A stretch of DNA of 64,000 nucleotides, taken from Telmatactis stephensoni (Eukaryota > Cnidaria > Anthozoa > Actiniaria > Isophelliidae). The stretch lies in the NCBI GenBank assembly GCA_029948255.1, contig JALIZF010001781.1, forward strand, positions 186,001-250,000. Direction: 5' to 3'. The notes below the pieces were generated by a model. The model was not told where the DNA came from. It worked only from the letters and a program-made list of their open reading frames with translations, and ran no database searches. The translations under genes and the position numbers were made by a program. This document shows, in pieces, positions 11,090 through 21,753 of the stretch (position 1 is its first letter; each line of letters starts with the position of its first letter).

Positions 11090-11246
11090 ATCAATCCAAC
11101 AGCTTAGATGAGGCGAGAGATAGACCGAGATCAGTTGTAAATTAGAGAAGGTTTGAAGAAAGGCTATGTTTCCAGCCTTGTGGATGTATCGAAATCACGC
11201 CACTCGACAATCAGATGCCTTCACCATACGAACTGCTACATGAACG
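11090..11246 (+). pseudogene. Ty3/gypsy integrase-end remnant, interrupted
   Basis: A short stretch that, in the undisturbed units, reads PSPYELLHGRKPR, the conserved C-terminal segment of Ty3/gypsy integrases. Here it is cut by the TA-flanked element that starts at 11249, and its last words resume at about 17197. The fullest copy is at 48204-48688. Confidence 0.55.
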
Positions 11247-11364
11247 TACTACCGAACCAGGTAGACCGTGAATTCAATGATGTGCGTGACAGTTGAATTA
11301 GGCGTTATTCATACACATTTGAAGTCACGTGGATAACTCCAACCCATAAGAAATGTAAACGCAC

Positions 11365-12437
11365 GTGATCAAATTCCTGAACAAAAAAGGTAGAAGTTTT
11401 ATTCGCGGCAAATCAATAGATGAGAGCTTGCGAGGAAATATTATTGATAGCATAGTAGCTGAAGGTGGCGACCTAGCATCTGGATTTTTTCCAGGAAAGT
11501 TCTCAGATGTTGCAGAACGATACAGAGTTTCGTCTCAGTTTGTCTCAAAGTTGTGGAAAAGCCTTTCCATTGACGGTGAATATTTACCAGCTAAGAAGCA
11601 ATCAGGAAATCCTTCGCACCTAAAACCTGACGATGTGAAGTTGATCGAGTTTCATAAAAAAGAGAAACCTTCCATTCAATATCATTCTATTAAAGAGCAT
11701 CTTCAAAACTATAGCATAATAGACGGCGGCACCTCCAAGACGGCAATCGGAAATGTTGTTAGAAATAAGTTGCCAGAAGGACCATTCACAAGAAAGCAGA
11801 TTGCGAAAGTATCAGACGGAAAATTTACCCCAGCAAACGTTATTTACTGTCAGCAATTTCTAAATACTTTGAGTGCTTTGCCACCCGAAAAGCTGAAGTT
11901 CTTTGACGAGGCTGGTGTGCATTCTGGATCTGGAAATCCTGTTTATGGAAATTAATTGAGAGGGCAACCCGCTGTCGAATTAATCCCTGGCAATCATAAA
12001 GGAGCAAATGCATGTAACTCTGAGCTTACTTTGTGGATTGGAAGGCATACTCTATGCAAACACTGTAGACGGAGCTTCCGATTCTACAAAATTCCTTAAT
12101 TTCTTCGCAGAAGCTGGTCAAGCAACGGCAGCACTTGGCAGTCCAGCCATTGAATTTGGTGATTATATTATACTTGATAACTGTCCTACACATCGCTATG
12201 AGACTGGAAACATTCTTCAAAGATGGTTAATGCACATGGGAGCACAAATAATTTATACCCCATCTCTTTCACCAGAGTTCAACGTGTCAGAATTAGTTTT
12301 TAATAAATTGAAAACTGTGTTAAAAAGGGAAGAATTTCGGCCCCTTTTTAAAGGAGAACACTCACATTGCTGTTTATGAAGCACTGGAACTGATAACTGT
12401 TGAAGACATGTATGGGTTTTACAGCTTCATCTTGTGA
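11365..12437 (+). pseudogene. IS630/Tc1-mariner-type DDE transposase, decayed
   Basis: The N-terminal part (about residues 20-70) looks like a helix-turn-helix DNA-binding region. The catalytic core follows: FFDEAGVH carries the first Asp; after the break, ILDNCPTH carries the second Asp; SPEFNVSELVFNKLK carries the third acidic residue (Glu) in the typical SPxxNxxE setting. Breaks: an in-frame TAA at 11953-11955, a frame change near 12008-12012, and a one-base frame change near 12350, after which the frame runs to TGA 12435-12437. All catalytic residues survive, so decay looks fairly recent. The first frame is also open slightly before the chosen ATG. Confidence 0.85.
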
Positions 12438-12466
12438 TTGTATGAATGTTATGACATTAGCAACAA

Positions 12467-13492
12467 TTATATATAGCTATTTCAATTAACGTTGTCGCTG
12501 AAAAAAAGCCTAAAGGCTTAGAGAGAAATTAAGGAATATTTGTCCAAGTTGTACAATTTGCGAGCATACAGTGAGTTTTATATTGTAATGATGTCACGCT
12601 GATAAATTTTTTTATGATTCCGCTCAAAGCTTTAGGCTTTTTTCAGCGACAACGTTAAGGACGTTCGCGGGCATTGTTCACGCGCACTTTTACAGCGCAG
12701 GCTAGCGCGCGCGCTCAACTAAATCCAAGATGGCGGCCGTAAAACAATATTTTTTTCGATAATTCCTTTTTTTCTTTTTTTGAAGAAAAAATTGTTCATG
12801 TTTGTAGGAAAAATTAAAATAATAGTAATTCAAGGTTGAAAAAAATTCTTTTGGTTGAAAAAGCGCAGAAAAAAGAAAGAAAAAGACAAAAAAGGAACCC
12901 ACGGAACCCAGTCTCCGCTCGGTATTCAAGATGGCGAGCGGATTGCCGGATTTTGACGTGAAATATTTCGAAAACGAATACGGTGACCCCCAATTTTTTA
13001 AATCTTAAAGTAAGGAAATTCTCAAAGACTAAAACATATTTAAATTTAAAAAAAATCTAAACACACAATTTTTTGCTACAGCCGTTTTTCGTTAAAATTT
13101 CACCCTACATAGTAGCGAACGCCGCGCGATTTGGATAGCAACGCACGGAAGGAAACGGCTCATAAAAAATCTAGATTGCTTTTAATTGCCGTAGTTTTTG
13201 ATGATTTTTGTTTGAAATAGTCTAATCATGTTCTTAAAGATGTTTTTTTCTGGTTAAAAGCTTTTATCAATCTTAAACGACCACTGCTTTGTCTGGTATA
13301 CGCATTCGATTTTTCTTCGATTTATCGTCATTTTTGTTGACTTAATAGCTCAGAAACGAAAACGGTGACCCCCCTTTTTTATTTGCTTTTTTAATTTAGC
13401 ATACCATAAAGTGCTTTCATGCCAATTTTAAAGAAAATCTAAACACAGGATCATTTGCCCGCGAACGTCCTTAATTGAATTAGCTATATCCA
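12467..13492. mobile_element. Nested TTAA-flanked elements inside the 5.9 kb transposon
   Basis: Three TTAA sites (12486-12489, 12654-12657, 13469-13472) bound two adjacent palindromic elements. The first, about 164 bases, has ends CGTTGTCGCTG..CAGCGACAACG. The second, about 811 bases, has ends GGACGTTCGCGGGCA..TGCCCGCGAACGTCC. Outside them, ATATAGCTATTTCAATTAA and its inverted near-match at 13470-13490 form a further inverted pair, as if one element entered the end of another. TTAA targets fit piggyBac-type insertion. No coding is seen in the second element. Confidence 0.65.
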
Positions 13493-13598
13493 GATTATCT
13501 GATCAACAATCTCAGTAATGGCGCGCGCGCGCGGCCGGCTGATACGATCTCAGACATTAAAAATCCGCAAAACATGCTTTTAATGCAAGTAGTTTATT

Positions 13599-13644
13599 TA
13601 CTCGGGCTACCTGTGGTAGCTCGAGTCTAGGTTTACCTTTTCGG

Positions 13645-13682
<38 letters not shown>

Positions 13683-15139
13683 AACGTCGCAAATGGGCAA
13701 ATTACCCAGAAGCCTTTGGGGTACACTGTTGACCACGAGGCTTCCTGTGGTCGCGAGAGATTGAGAACAAAATGGCGGACGCTATCAATCGGAATTTTTT
13801 TCGAACTATTGGCTTTTAATCTCAAGATACTTTGCTTTAATCGTTAATATCGAATTCTCGAATTTAGTGATGACCTTCTTACCAGCTGTTGTAATCAACT
13901 TATAATGTATTGATCGTCCAAGAACACGATACAGATCGATTTGTGGCAGCGAACTTCACTTGAGGACAGACATGTAAGACACGGAGATATTGTCTTTAAT
14001 AGATCAGTAGTTTGTTTAAAATAATATTTCACTACTGCTTGCACCTAATATTTGCTTACACGGTGTCTACAGTCATGCTCTTCCTGAGAGCCGTGTTAAA
14101 AACGAACTAATTAATAACTAACAATATCTACAATGTTTGTTTCTTTCTAGTTAAAACTAGAATGACTAGGACCGGAGATTCTTGCCTTTGCGTAATAAGG
14201 TGACTAGGGTGTATTCAATAATTAAGCCAGGAAACAGGAATTAGTAAATGGTGCAAAATTACACCAAATAAACAATGGAAAACAAATGATTTTTTTATTA
14301 TTAACTTATAAATATTTAGTGTAAATATCTGTATTTTGTACAATGTCATTTTTATATTGAATGCACTTTATTGTCAATCATGCTCAATGTTAGCAGATAA
14401 AAATATAGTGATGGATAATCATGGAAATGATAGTAATGTTTATGAGACCTTATATTAACAACAGTTGAAGAATAATTTTAGAATACATACATGTACAAAA
14501 TGATATTTTCAATCAATGAAAAGTGATACTCAACCACAAATTTGTACAAGCTTTTTGCAACCATGTTCACAGAAACAAGATAAAGTGGATTGAATTGAAG
14601 ATATTACTGTATGTAGTAGTATCAGATTGATGTGCATGGAGGAGCTATATATGGTATCAGTAATGAGCATATATTGTATGACATTACACTTCTTCAAATA
14701 AAGCATCAGCAACTGACTACTGCTATAATCATTGATCTGCTCCATATTAAAAACATGGTAATATGTGTATCGAAAAGTTGTGTTAAGAAACTGAAATGAT
14801 TTTATAGAAAGGTAACTGTGGTACTTTTAGAATCTACCAATGTGACAACGGCAATATCAAAATCATTTTAACTTGGATATCGAAACAGTCTGACACAGTT
14901 TGTAAGTTTTGTTTCCATAAATCAAGGTAAAAAAGTACACAAAATAAAGCAGACTGTATACTGTATATGTCTGGCATGATAAAAAGACCAGCAGTATATT
15001 AATAAATTTGTGTTCTACTCTGGGAGTACTTGTCATGCATTTTTGCAATCAAAAGACACTGACAAGTCAAACTGGTTTCCATCAACCTCTGTTCTCCATT
15101 TCTCCCCAAGTACTATACACAGGTGTAGCCCGAGTGAAC
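13599..15139. mobile_element. TIR element with ACTCGGGCTACCTGTGG-type ends
   Basis: Inverted ends ACTCGGGCTACCTGTGG (from about 13600) and CACAGGTGTAGCCCGAGT (to about 15139). A (TCTA)n microsatellite lies at 13645-13681, then AGGCTTCCTGTGG, a word shared with the BTB flanks. The rest is AT-rich and I see no gene in it. Confidence 0.5.
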
Positions 15140-15748
15140 GCCTATTAGGCGTCTAGTTTCTTATGAACTGTCTCAAGGTTATTGATTATAATAATAAACG
15201 CAACTCAAATATTTTTATAACAGTTGTACAATAGTTTTAAACAGTGGAATCTTGTTATTGTGTTACGAAGATCGTCTTGAACAACTTCTGCCTCATTTGA
15301 AATTTACAACCCGTAAGACTGCTGGACTATTTCGAATTGTTTACAAAATATTAAAACTAGAAAATTCAATGTAAAATTCTAAAGTGAAATTTAGAAAATA
15401 CAATATCAAAATTAGTTTACTTCGGCTTTTCATATTCAAAACCAAGGCTTAAGAAAAAAAGATTTAAATTTGAATTCTAGAACACTGACGACAATCACTA
15501 CACTTACAATGTATTTGTACAGAGTGAAGAAAAATATATAGACTGAATATTAACATGTTCAACAGATTATACCAGAATGTTCAAATATGTATAACGTAAA
15601 TTGTTCATCACACTTGTTTGATGAGCAAGAGTTTTAACTGAAGAGTTCAAATAAGTATCTCTAGATCTGAACGTGGGAACTGTGGTTAGATGAATTCATT
15701 AGAATTGTCACAGAAGCAGCATCATTCTGAAAACTAGAACTAGACGAT

Positions 15749-16021
15749 TCAACCTGACTGAGGAGGATGGGAACTTTCCGAGGGCCACTTTATACCTTTC
15801 AGTTCCCACAAAGTCCTTACTGGATTTCCATTTCTAGCAGTGTTTGTTTGTGAGTTGACTTCAAGTACCTTGTCATATTCCGCCAGAGCACTAATTAAGC
15901 TCACACCAGGATCAGGAATCTTTCCTTTATAATAGCTTTCAAGTTTCTTCAAATCTATGTTTACCTGACGCCAGTTTTCACTGATGACCTTGACTAGTAA
16001 GGTATCTTTCTTTGCACTCAT
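15749..16021 (-). pseudogene. Accessory gene of the 5.9 kb transposon, C-terminal ORF
   Basis: 90-residue frame, MSAKKDTLLVKVISENW at its start, with no domain I recognise. It lies downstream of the zinc-knuckle-like ORF on the same strand, separated by about 70 bases with stops in this frame. It could be the next exon of the same gene or a separate small ORF. A splice acceptor cannot be fixed by eye. Confidence 0.45.
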
Positions 16022-16090
16022 TTATCAATCGGGAACGTATAACACTAGAGAACGAGTTAGTTGTTTGGTTCTTTAATGCAATCTTCGCTG

Positions 16091-16342
16091 TCAGGCATTT
16101 TTTAGTTTCTCAAGGTTTCTGTTCACGGCATTCAGTTCATTTGTTGCGTGAGAAACCATGTCTTTTTCATCCTTGTGTTTATTTAGATCGCCACAGAATT
16201 TGGCAGAAATGCAAGGATGGCCCTTGTAGGGGCAGTTTGATCTGTTGTGTCCTTCGCGTCGATGGCAAATGGTACAAGCTGGTTTGGAATAATCAATACC
16301 GTATTGTTTACTATATTCGGCCGACAACTGCTGAAGTTCTCT
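16091..16342 (-). pseudogene. Accessory gene, zinc-knuckle-like part
   Basis: This frame is continuous with the next one upstream apart from a single TAG at 16343-16345. It contains PACTICHRREGHNRSNC, i.e. C-x2-C-x5-H-x4-C, one residue longer than the retroviral CCHC knuckle. Then come PYKGHPC, KFCGDLNKH and a charged tail likely to form a helix. A nucleic-acid-binding role is plausible but inferred. Confidence 0.55.
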
Positions 16343-16345
16343 CTA

Positions 16346-16747
16346 CATTTCTGTGACGCGTTTTTCTTCTTCTTTAACCTCTTTCTGTTTATCTAGTATC
16401 AGTAGGTCTAGCGGAGACATGTACTTTAAGGGTTGCACAAAACTCGACGACATACCTGACATACCGTTCGGCTCGGGCTTCGGATCTAAACAGTTTCTTT
16501 TTCGAGGTGGAGATGGATTGGTTTTGCTTGTATCGATTCCAGGCAATAAAGACCTAGGGTTGGTGGGCGGCTGAGGAGTAGGTGTACTACTTGAAGCTTG
16601 TGCCACAGAATCAGAATCTAGTAGATGGTTCCCCGCATAAACCAGTTTTTTCTTTGAGTTTAGTTCACCGCCGCGTGTTTCACTGCTAGCCTCCGTCATC
16701 TCTCGTCGCTTTACTGTAACCATCCGGGTGTTGACTTCGGCTGCCAT
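16346..16747 (-). pseudogene. Accessory gene, low-complexity middle part
   Basis: Frame from ATG 16747 to the TAG at 16343. It is rich in Ser, Pro, Thr and charged residues, with KYMSPLDLLILDKQKEVKEEEKR near its end, probably a short coiled helix leading into the knuckle. Its 5' end overlaps the PB1-like frame by 37 bases in another phase. This may be two overlapping ORFs or one gene with a small indel near 16750. Confidence 0.5.
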
Positions 16748-17031
16748 GTTAATTTAATCTTTAAACGGCTAAACCTTGCACCAGCCACTTGCTTTGCACA
16801 TCTTAGAGCATCATTCAGTAAATCACCAGGACGTATATTTATCAGTGTCTCGTCGTCGTAGTACTGAGCTCTCACTTCTGTGTCAGGAATAAATTGAAAA
16901 CATTCAATTTTGTCCCGAATTATCCTCATTAGATCTTCAAATGTATCCAGTACGTCATTCTCGATAAATATTGCTTCACATCTTTCTCCATCAGGAAAAG
17001 AGATGTTATAAAAGACTTTCAACTGCAACAT
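16711..17031 (-). pseudogene. Accessory gene, PB1-like N-terminal part
   Basis: Frame from ATG 17031 (MLQLKVFYNISFPDG) to TAA 16711; the frame is also open to 17124 upstream. Residues about 65-85 (QYYDDETLINIRPGDLL) fit the acidic OPCA motif of PB1 domains, which mediate protein-protein contacts. With strands at each end (LKVFYNI, RLKIKL) and about 95 residues in all, the size fits PB1. The gene reads inward from the right TIR, opposite to the transposase. I know of no defined function; assembly of a transposition complex is a guess. Confidence 0.5.
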
Positions 17032-17186
17032 TTCTAAACATCGATCGAAGAAGAAGGAATGCAACGAGCAACGTTCACCTTTCGATCTCACAGGAGTTGT
17101 CCACGTGACTTCAAAGATGTACATTTGCCGCCAAAATCAACTGTCACGTGCGTCTTTGAATTCACGGTCTACCTGTTTCAGTAGTA

Positions 17187-17444
17187 AACCCAGCTCCTTA
17201 AACCAAGGCAAATACTACAAGTAGCAAAGTTTTAAGGACGTTCGAATTGGCCAAAATTGGCCAGTTGATGTTGCGGCCTAGAAAGGTCTACCAATTTTTT
17301 TCAAGATTGTGTGGGATTCCTGTGTATAGCTCCAGGCCACCCAATGCTTGGAACGCCTGGTAGAATTCTTACCATTCCCGCCACCACACTACTTGCTAGT
17401 TCATAGTGATTGATTTCTGCTCATTGTGTTAATAACTTAGTAAC
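17187..17444 (+). promoter_or_regulatory. Conserved 5' block before BTB copy B
   Basis: This block precedes copies B-F (also about 23210-23494, 30770-31080, 35540-36064 and 42590-42702 plus 44502-44687). It includes GGACGTTCGAATTGGCC with a palindromic GGCCAAAATTGGCC neighbourhood, the word CCAGGCCACCCAATGCTTGG, and CATTCCCGCCACCACACTAC about 80 bases before the ATG. Its conservation upstream of every full-length copy suggests it carries the promoter. No clear TATA box was seen. Confidence 0.35.
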
Positions 17445-18757
17445 ATGGATCCTTCCAACTGGCAAACTGAACTATCTGCTATCAGAGAACGTACTGAGTA
17501 CGCGTTCAACAAGTCCTTGTTCTGCGATGTGGAGTTCTCAGTGGTAGACTCGAATGGAGTCAAAGTCTCTGTTCCAGCCAACAAGTACATGCTGGCTATA
17601 AGTAGTCCTGTGTTCGAAGCCATGTTTTACGGACAGCTAGCAGAGAGTAAAACAACTATTGACCTACCAGACTGCAGTGAGGAATGCTTACGAGAGATGC
17701 TTCGCTATGTGTATTCAGATAAAGTCAACCTAACTGGAAGTAATGTGGTTGAAGTGCTCTACCTTGCTGATATAAATACATGATGCCATTTCTAAAGGAG
17801 AAATGCATCAATTTTATTGGACCAGAAGATGTGCTGATTGTTCTTGCTGAAGTAGAGAAAATGAGCGATGAAAGGCTGACAAGACGACTTTGGAACATTG
17901 TTGATTGCAAAACCCATCAAACAGTTTTATCAGAGGCATTTCTAAATATATCTCAAGAAATGCTGTGTCAAGTTCTTGTCAGAGATACACTCAACATTGG
18001 AGAGTTGGATCTTTTTTATGCAGTAGATCAATGGGCTGAGGAGAAAATTAAAGAGAAGGGCTTAGAAAGCACTGGCGAAAATAAACGGTCAGTTCTTGGA
18101 GAAGAGGCCATCAGACTGATTAGATATTCACTGATCAAGGGCAAGAAGTTTTCTGAAGTTGTGATACGATCTGAAATTTTAGAAAAAAAGGAATTAATGG
18201 AATTGATTCAGATATCCCATGAAGTTTCCCCAACAACAAACATGTTCAATACAAAGGAAAGGTGTTTAGATGGTATTTTTAACTCACGTGTACGATTCAG
18301 TAGAATTTCCAATGAGGATGATAAGAACTATAATGGAGAGAAAGATGCTATTACTTTTACTGTTAATAAAGCTGCATATCTCATTAGTGTTGAAATGTTT
18401 GGCAGCAAAGAATCAAAATACAGTGTTGACTTGAACATATATGAAAATGAAGAGTTCATTTTAGGGCAGTACTCTACATTTGAATGTGGAAAGCTTGGCT
18501 TTCATGGCAATCAGCAGAGATATGATCTGTATGGATTTTCAGTTAAGCTTCATAAGCCTGTTAAATTAGTCCCAGATGCTGTGTATACTTTGGAAGCCCA
18601 GATATCAGGACCACCATCACACAATGGTAAATATGGTAGATGCACAGCAACTCTTAAGAATGATATAGTGATAACTTATAAATACACTGTGAAGTCTACT
18701 AATGGTACAACACCCATTGAAGGTCAGTTTCCACGGCTGAGATTACATGAAATTTGA
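17445..18757 (+). pseudogene. BTB copy B: BTB-BACK-PHR gene with one 2-base frameshift
   Basis: It starts at ATG 17445 (MDPSNWQTEL). The BTB part is open to residue 109; two extra bases (TA near 17771) in the codon run GCT-GAT-AAA-TAC then shift the frame. The rest is open from 17780 to TGA 18755-18757 and covers BACK and PHR. Without the two bases the product would be about 436 residues. The PHR segment has its own variant loop (RVRFSRISNEDDKNYNG) and a second variant stretch (QYSTFECGKLGFHGN), making it the most distinct PHR of the array with E. It is either a recent pseudogene or a sequencing error in a real gene. Role if intact: CUL3 ubiquitin-ligase adaptor, by family. Confidence 0.88.
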
Positions 18758-19373
18758 TTAGTAGTTCAAGCATCCAGCAAAATTGGAAACTTATTTACCT
18801 GTGAATTTCATGATTTACCAGTTTGTTGGTCATCAGCAAATGACTAAATTTACAAAACAACAAATTATACACATTTTAGCAAAAATTTATCAGCAGTTGT
18901 GTTGACATATTATACACCTTTTTAAACATGCTCTTGCTGCAGAGAATTTTATTTTACCTGTAAAGACAAATTTCTATTTTCATCTCTTTGCTGTTTTCTA
19001 AAAACTCATTTTCCTGAATCTGGAGGGAAAAAAGCTACTGCAAGAATGTAGCATAAGTGTGACAACTTATTATTTCCTGGAAACTTGCCTTTACTAAACT
19101 AAAGTGGATTGCAGGGTGGTACACAGCAAATGGACAGAGGGACAGTTACCCCCCCTAACCTAATGAAACATGGTTCTATATACCTAAATATTTCCTAAAG
19201 GAGATATAACTGACTGTCCTCCCCCTAGGAACAGGTGCCATTGGCTGAATGAATAGGAGAACACCTTTGCTCATGTTTGAAAGATAAAGAATAATATTAT
19301 ATGAAAGTTAAATAAAATCGTTCTTTTTTGATGTTCCTTTAGACTGATTTCATAAGTCAGTGTGTTCGCTTCT
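18758..19373 (+). repeat. Shared downstream flank, unit B (shortened)
   Basis: Same flank as after copy A, lacking the middle part (about 2650-3200 of A has no counterpart). Confidence 0.65.
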
Positions 19374-20580
19374 TTATTTTTTACAAAACTTTCACCTTCA
19401 CATATTAAAATAAAACTAGACGCACAATGGTGCGTTTACTCGTGCCCAGCCCAAGGAATTGAGCCAGCTTAGGATACCTGTGGTCTTACATAAGCTAGAT
19501 GCCAAAGCTGTATGGTCTTTGGCAGCCATCAGTTTATTTGCTTGGTTGCCCATCCAATTTGTAATATTTTCAAATAATAATAAGGATCCCTATTGCAAAG
19601 GGGGCGAAAATTACCAAAACTCGATATAGACAACATGTAAGAAAGTTAAATTTTATTCGAATATTTCTATTGAAACTGTTGTATTGAAAACCCCCATACA
19701 TTCTCTTATAGTTTACTGACACAGAGCTTGCATGGTTACCTGTGATTATTCGTTTCAAAGTAGTATAATTCAACTGCCTCGAATTAAGAACGTTTTGTCA
19801 GTAACATGAAAATGCCAGTCATCTAAAAATTCCAAAAGTCTAAACAACAGAGGGATATAAATAAATGTCTCAAACCAGCTTAGTCATGTTTGAGAAATTA
19901 TGCGAGATTTGCAAGCTAACATTTGAATATGTCGACGATTTGTAAGTAAATTTTGAATGAAGAAGCTTGAATTTACCTTGATTGAGACTCACGAGAGACT
20001 CCTATAACACAATGGCCCGATCCGACTGCATTTATAGTGAAGTTTAAGTTACTAAATATTCCTGACTCGTGAAAATAACTCTCTGTTTTGCTTCGATATG
20101 ATGCGGCAGTCATGTCGCGATGGCGAAAGTGAAACGTGCGTGGCCTCGTTTCCATGCCTGCCTAATTTGCATACACATTTGCGACTACGACGATAGATTG
20201 AACGACAGACCTAGACTCGTGCCGGCCTACGGCCTGGGCACGAGTAATTATACAACTATAAAATATATATATATAACTATAAGTATAGAAAAATTGTAAA
20301 AGAAAAGAAAAAATATGGAAGGTGTGGGACAGCACAACAGAGCTAGGCTCCACATTTAGTGTACTCATTAAATAAAATTATAAAACTAGTAAAAAAACAA
20401 GATACATTATCCCCACCCTTCCCTCCCTCTCATTGAACATATATTAGCACTCTATATATAATGCCTATATTTGTATAGCTGATTATCTCCATTAAATATA
20501 TAAGACAAATTTTATAAAAATAATAAAAATGAAAATTCCATTCAAATCATGTAGGATAAAACCCCCATCCCTCCCTTCAT
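19374..20580. mobile_element. 1.2 kb insertion with ACTCGTGCCCAG inverted ends, unit B
   Basis: Absent from other units. Inverted words ACTCGTGCCCAG (about 19438-19449) and CTGGGCACGAGT (about 20235-20246) bound most of it; an AT-rich stretch follows. No coding sequence is recognised. Confidence 0.5.
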
Positions 20581-21414
20581 TGGGCTTCCTGTGGTGGTCG
20601 TTCACCTTATGTAAACACTCTTGCCATCCGCCTTGAAGTCCCTTTAGGACATCTGCATACGCTCCGCCAGCTTCACGTGATTGGCGGATCAGTACACCCA
20701 AAATCCAACTTTCAGGCAATTTCATACCCAGAGCCTGCAATCCTGACGAACGCGGGCTCTTGGTACGAGATTGGATGAAAGTTTGATTCATCGAGGGTCG
20801 CACGCGATACAAGGGTTTTTGAGATTGTAGGCTGGAATCGGGAGGGTGGGGATGTCTCTATTGTTTTTAAGCGCATCCTCGGAGACCCTCCCCCTCCCTG
20901 ACACCCTGGGTCTCCGAGGACGTTGTTTCTTATTTGACGTCACGAGCGCCACAGCAACCGCGGGATTAGGTTGTGGAAGAGCATCAATTTACTTTTAGGT
21001 TCACTAGAAAGAAAATCGCTTAGACATTGAGCATTCAATTGAAAAAAAATACATTTGACTAACTCTGTTTCTTTATCTAAATAATAACCTTGTATGGCTT
21101 TCTTTGTGTAATAATAATTGTTCTGTTTGCTGCTTGTTTGCTGCTTTTTAATTTTATTTCTCCGCTCCCGGGATCACATCAATTTAGAAGGAGATGAAAG
21201 TACATAATTTCTTTAATTTGGCACTTCAATTTTTTTGGCACTTCAGTTTTTACACACTTAGCTTTACCTACTGTAGCTTTCAGCCATCGTGGCTGTCGTT
21301 AGGGTAAGGACAAAAGTTACAACAACTCCATGAAGACAACACAAAACATGATAAGATCAAAGTGGCTGTCAAAAAACATACGTTTTCTCATCGAACAACA
21401 AACCACTTCACCAC
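20581..21414 (+). repeat. Shared flank, second part, unit B
   Basis: Starts with GGGCTTCCTGTGGTGG. It includes a small extra hairpin at about 20877-20925 (CCTCGGAGACCC and its complement) not present in the other units. Confidence 0.6.
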
Positions 21415-21420
21415 CATAGT

Positions 21421-21747
21421 CAGGGTGGTGAAGAGGGGGTACCCATCACGAATCACGAACCATTTTTTCGCAATTTCACGGATCACGGAATAATGATAAG
21501 CTATTTCACAAATCATAGAAGATTTTTACTTTTCATTCAAAAATAAATACTGGTTTTTCATTCTGCGCGTCGCATATTTCACGAATCGGCATTTTTATTA
21601 TCACGAATTTCGGCAATGAAAAACTGCAAATCCCAGTCACGGACAAAGATGATTTCACGGATCACGGCTAGAATTTTCAGCTTTTCACGAATCACAAGCC
21701 TAATTTAGGTTGAATCACGGGTCACGAAATACCTCTTCACCACCCTG
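21421..21747. mobile_element. 327 bp MITE rich in CACGAATCACGG-type words
   Basis: Inverted ends CAGGGTGGTGAAGAGG..CCTCTTCACCACCCTG; 6-base target duplication CATAGT (21415-21420, 21748-21753). The other units have the empty site (for example 39594). The interior is built of many ATCACGAATCACG / CACGGATCACGG words in both senses. Confidence 0.75.
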
Positions 21748-21753
21748 CATAGT

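Larger units (their letters stand above)
11249..17184. mobile_element. 5.9 kb TA-flanked TIR transposon with transposase and converging accessory gene
   Basis: Inverted ends of about 56 bases match with few mismatches: left from CTACCGAACCAGGTAGACCG, right (complement) from CTACTGAAACAGGTAGACCG. Both are flanked by TA (11247-11248, 17185-17186). The unoccupied site in unit C (about 23200) joins the two flanks apart from about 12 extra bases on the right. A transposase of IS630/Tc1 type reads inward from the left end and an accessory gene reads inward from the right end. The middle holds nested elements (12467-13492 and 13599-15139). TA targets fit the IS630-Tc1-mariner superfamily. Both gene sets are broken, so this copy is inactive. 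Confidence 0.85.

Noticed and set aside
20492..20812. Minus-strand frame repeated in the flanks (also 25948-26187)
   Set aside because: It covers a repeated non-coding block with a hairpin; the frame is not kept in the other units.
21421..21747. CRISPR-like array
   Set aside because: The short words are irregular in spacing and orientation, inside TIRs, and the DNA is animal.
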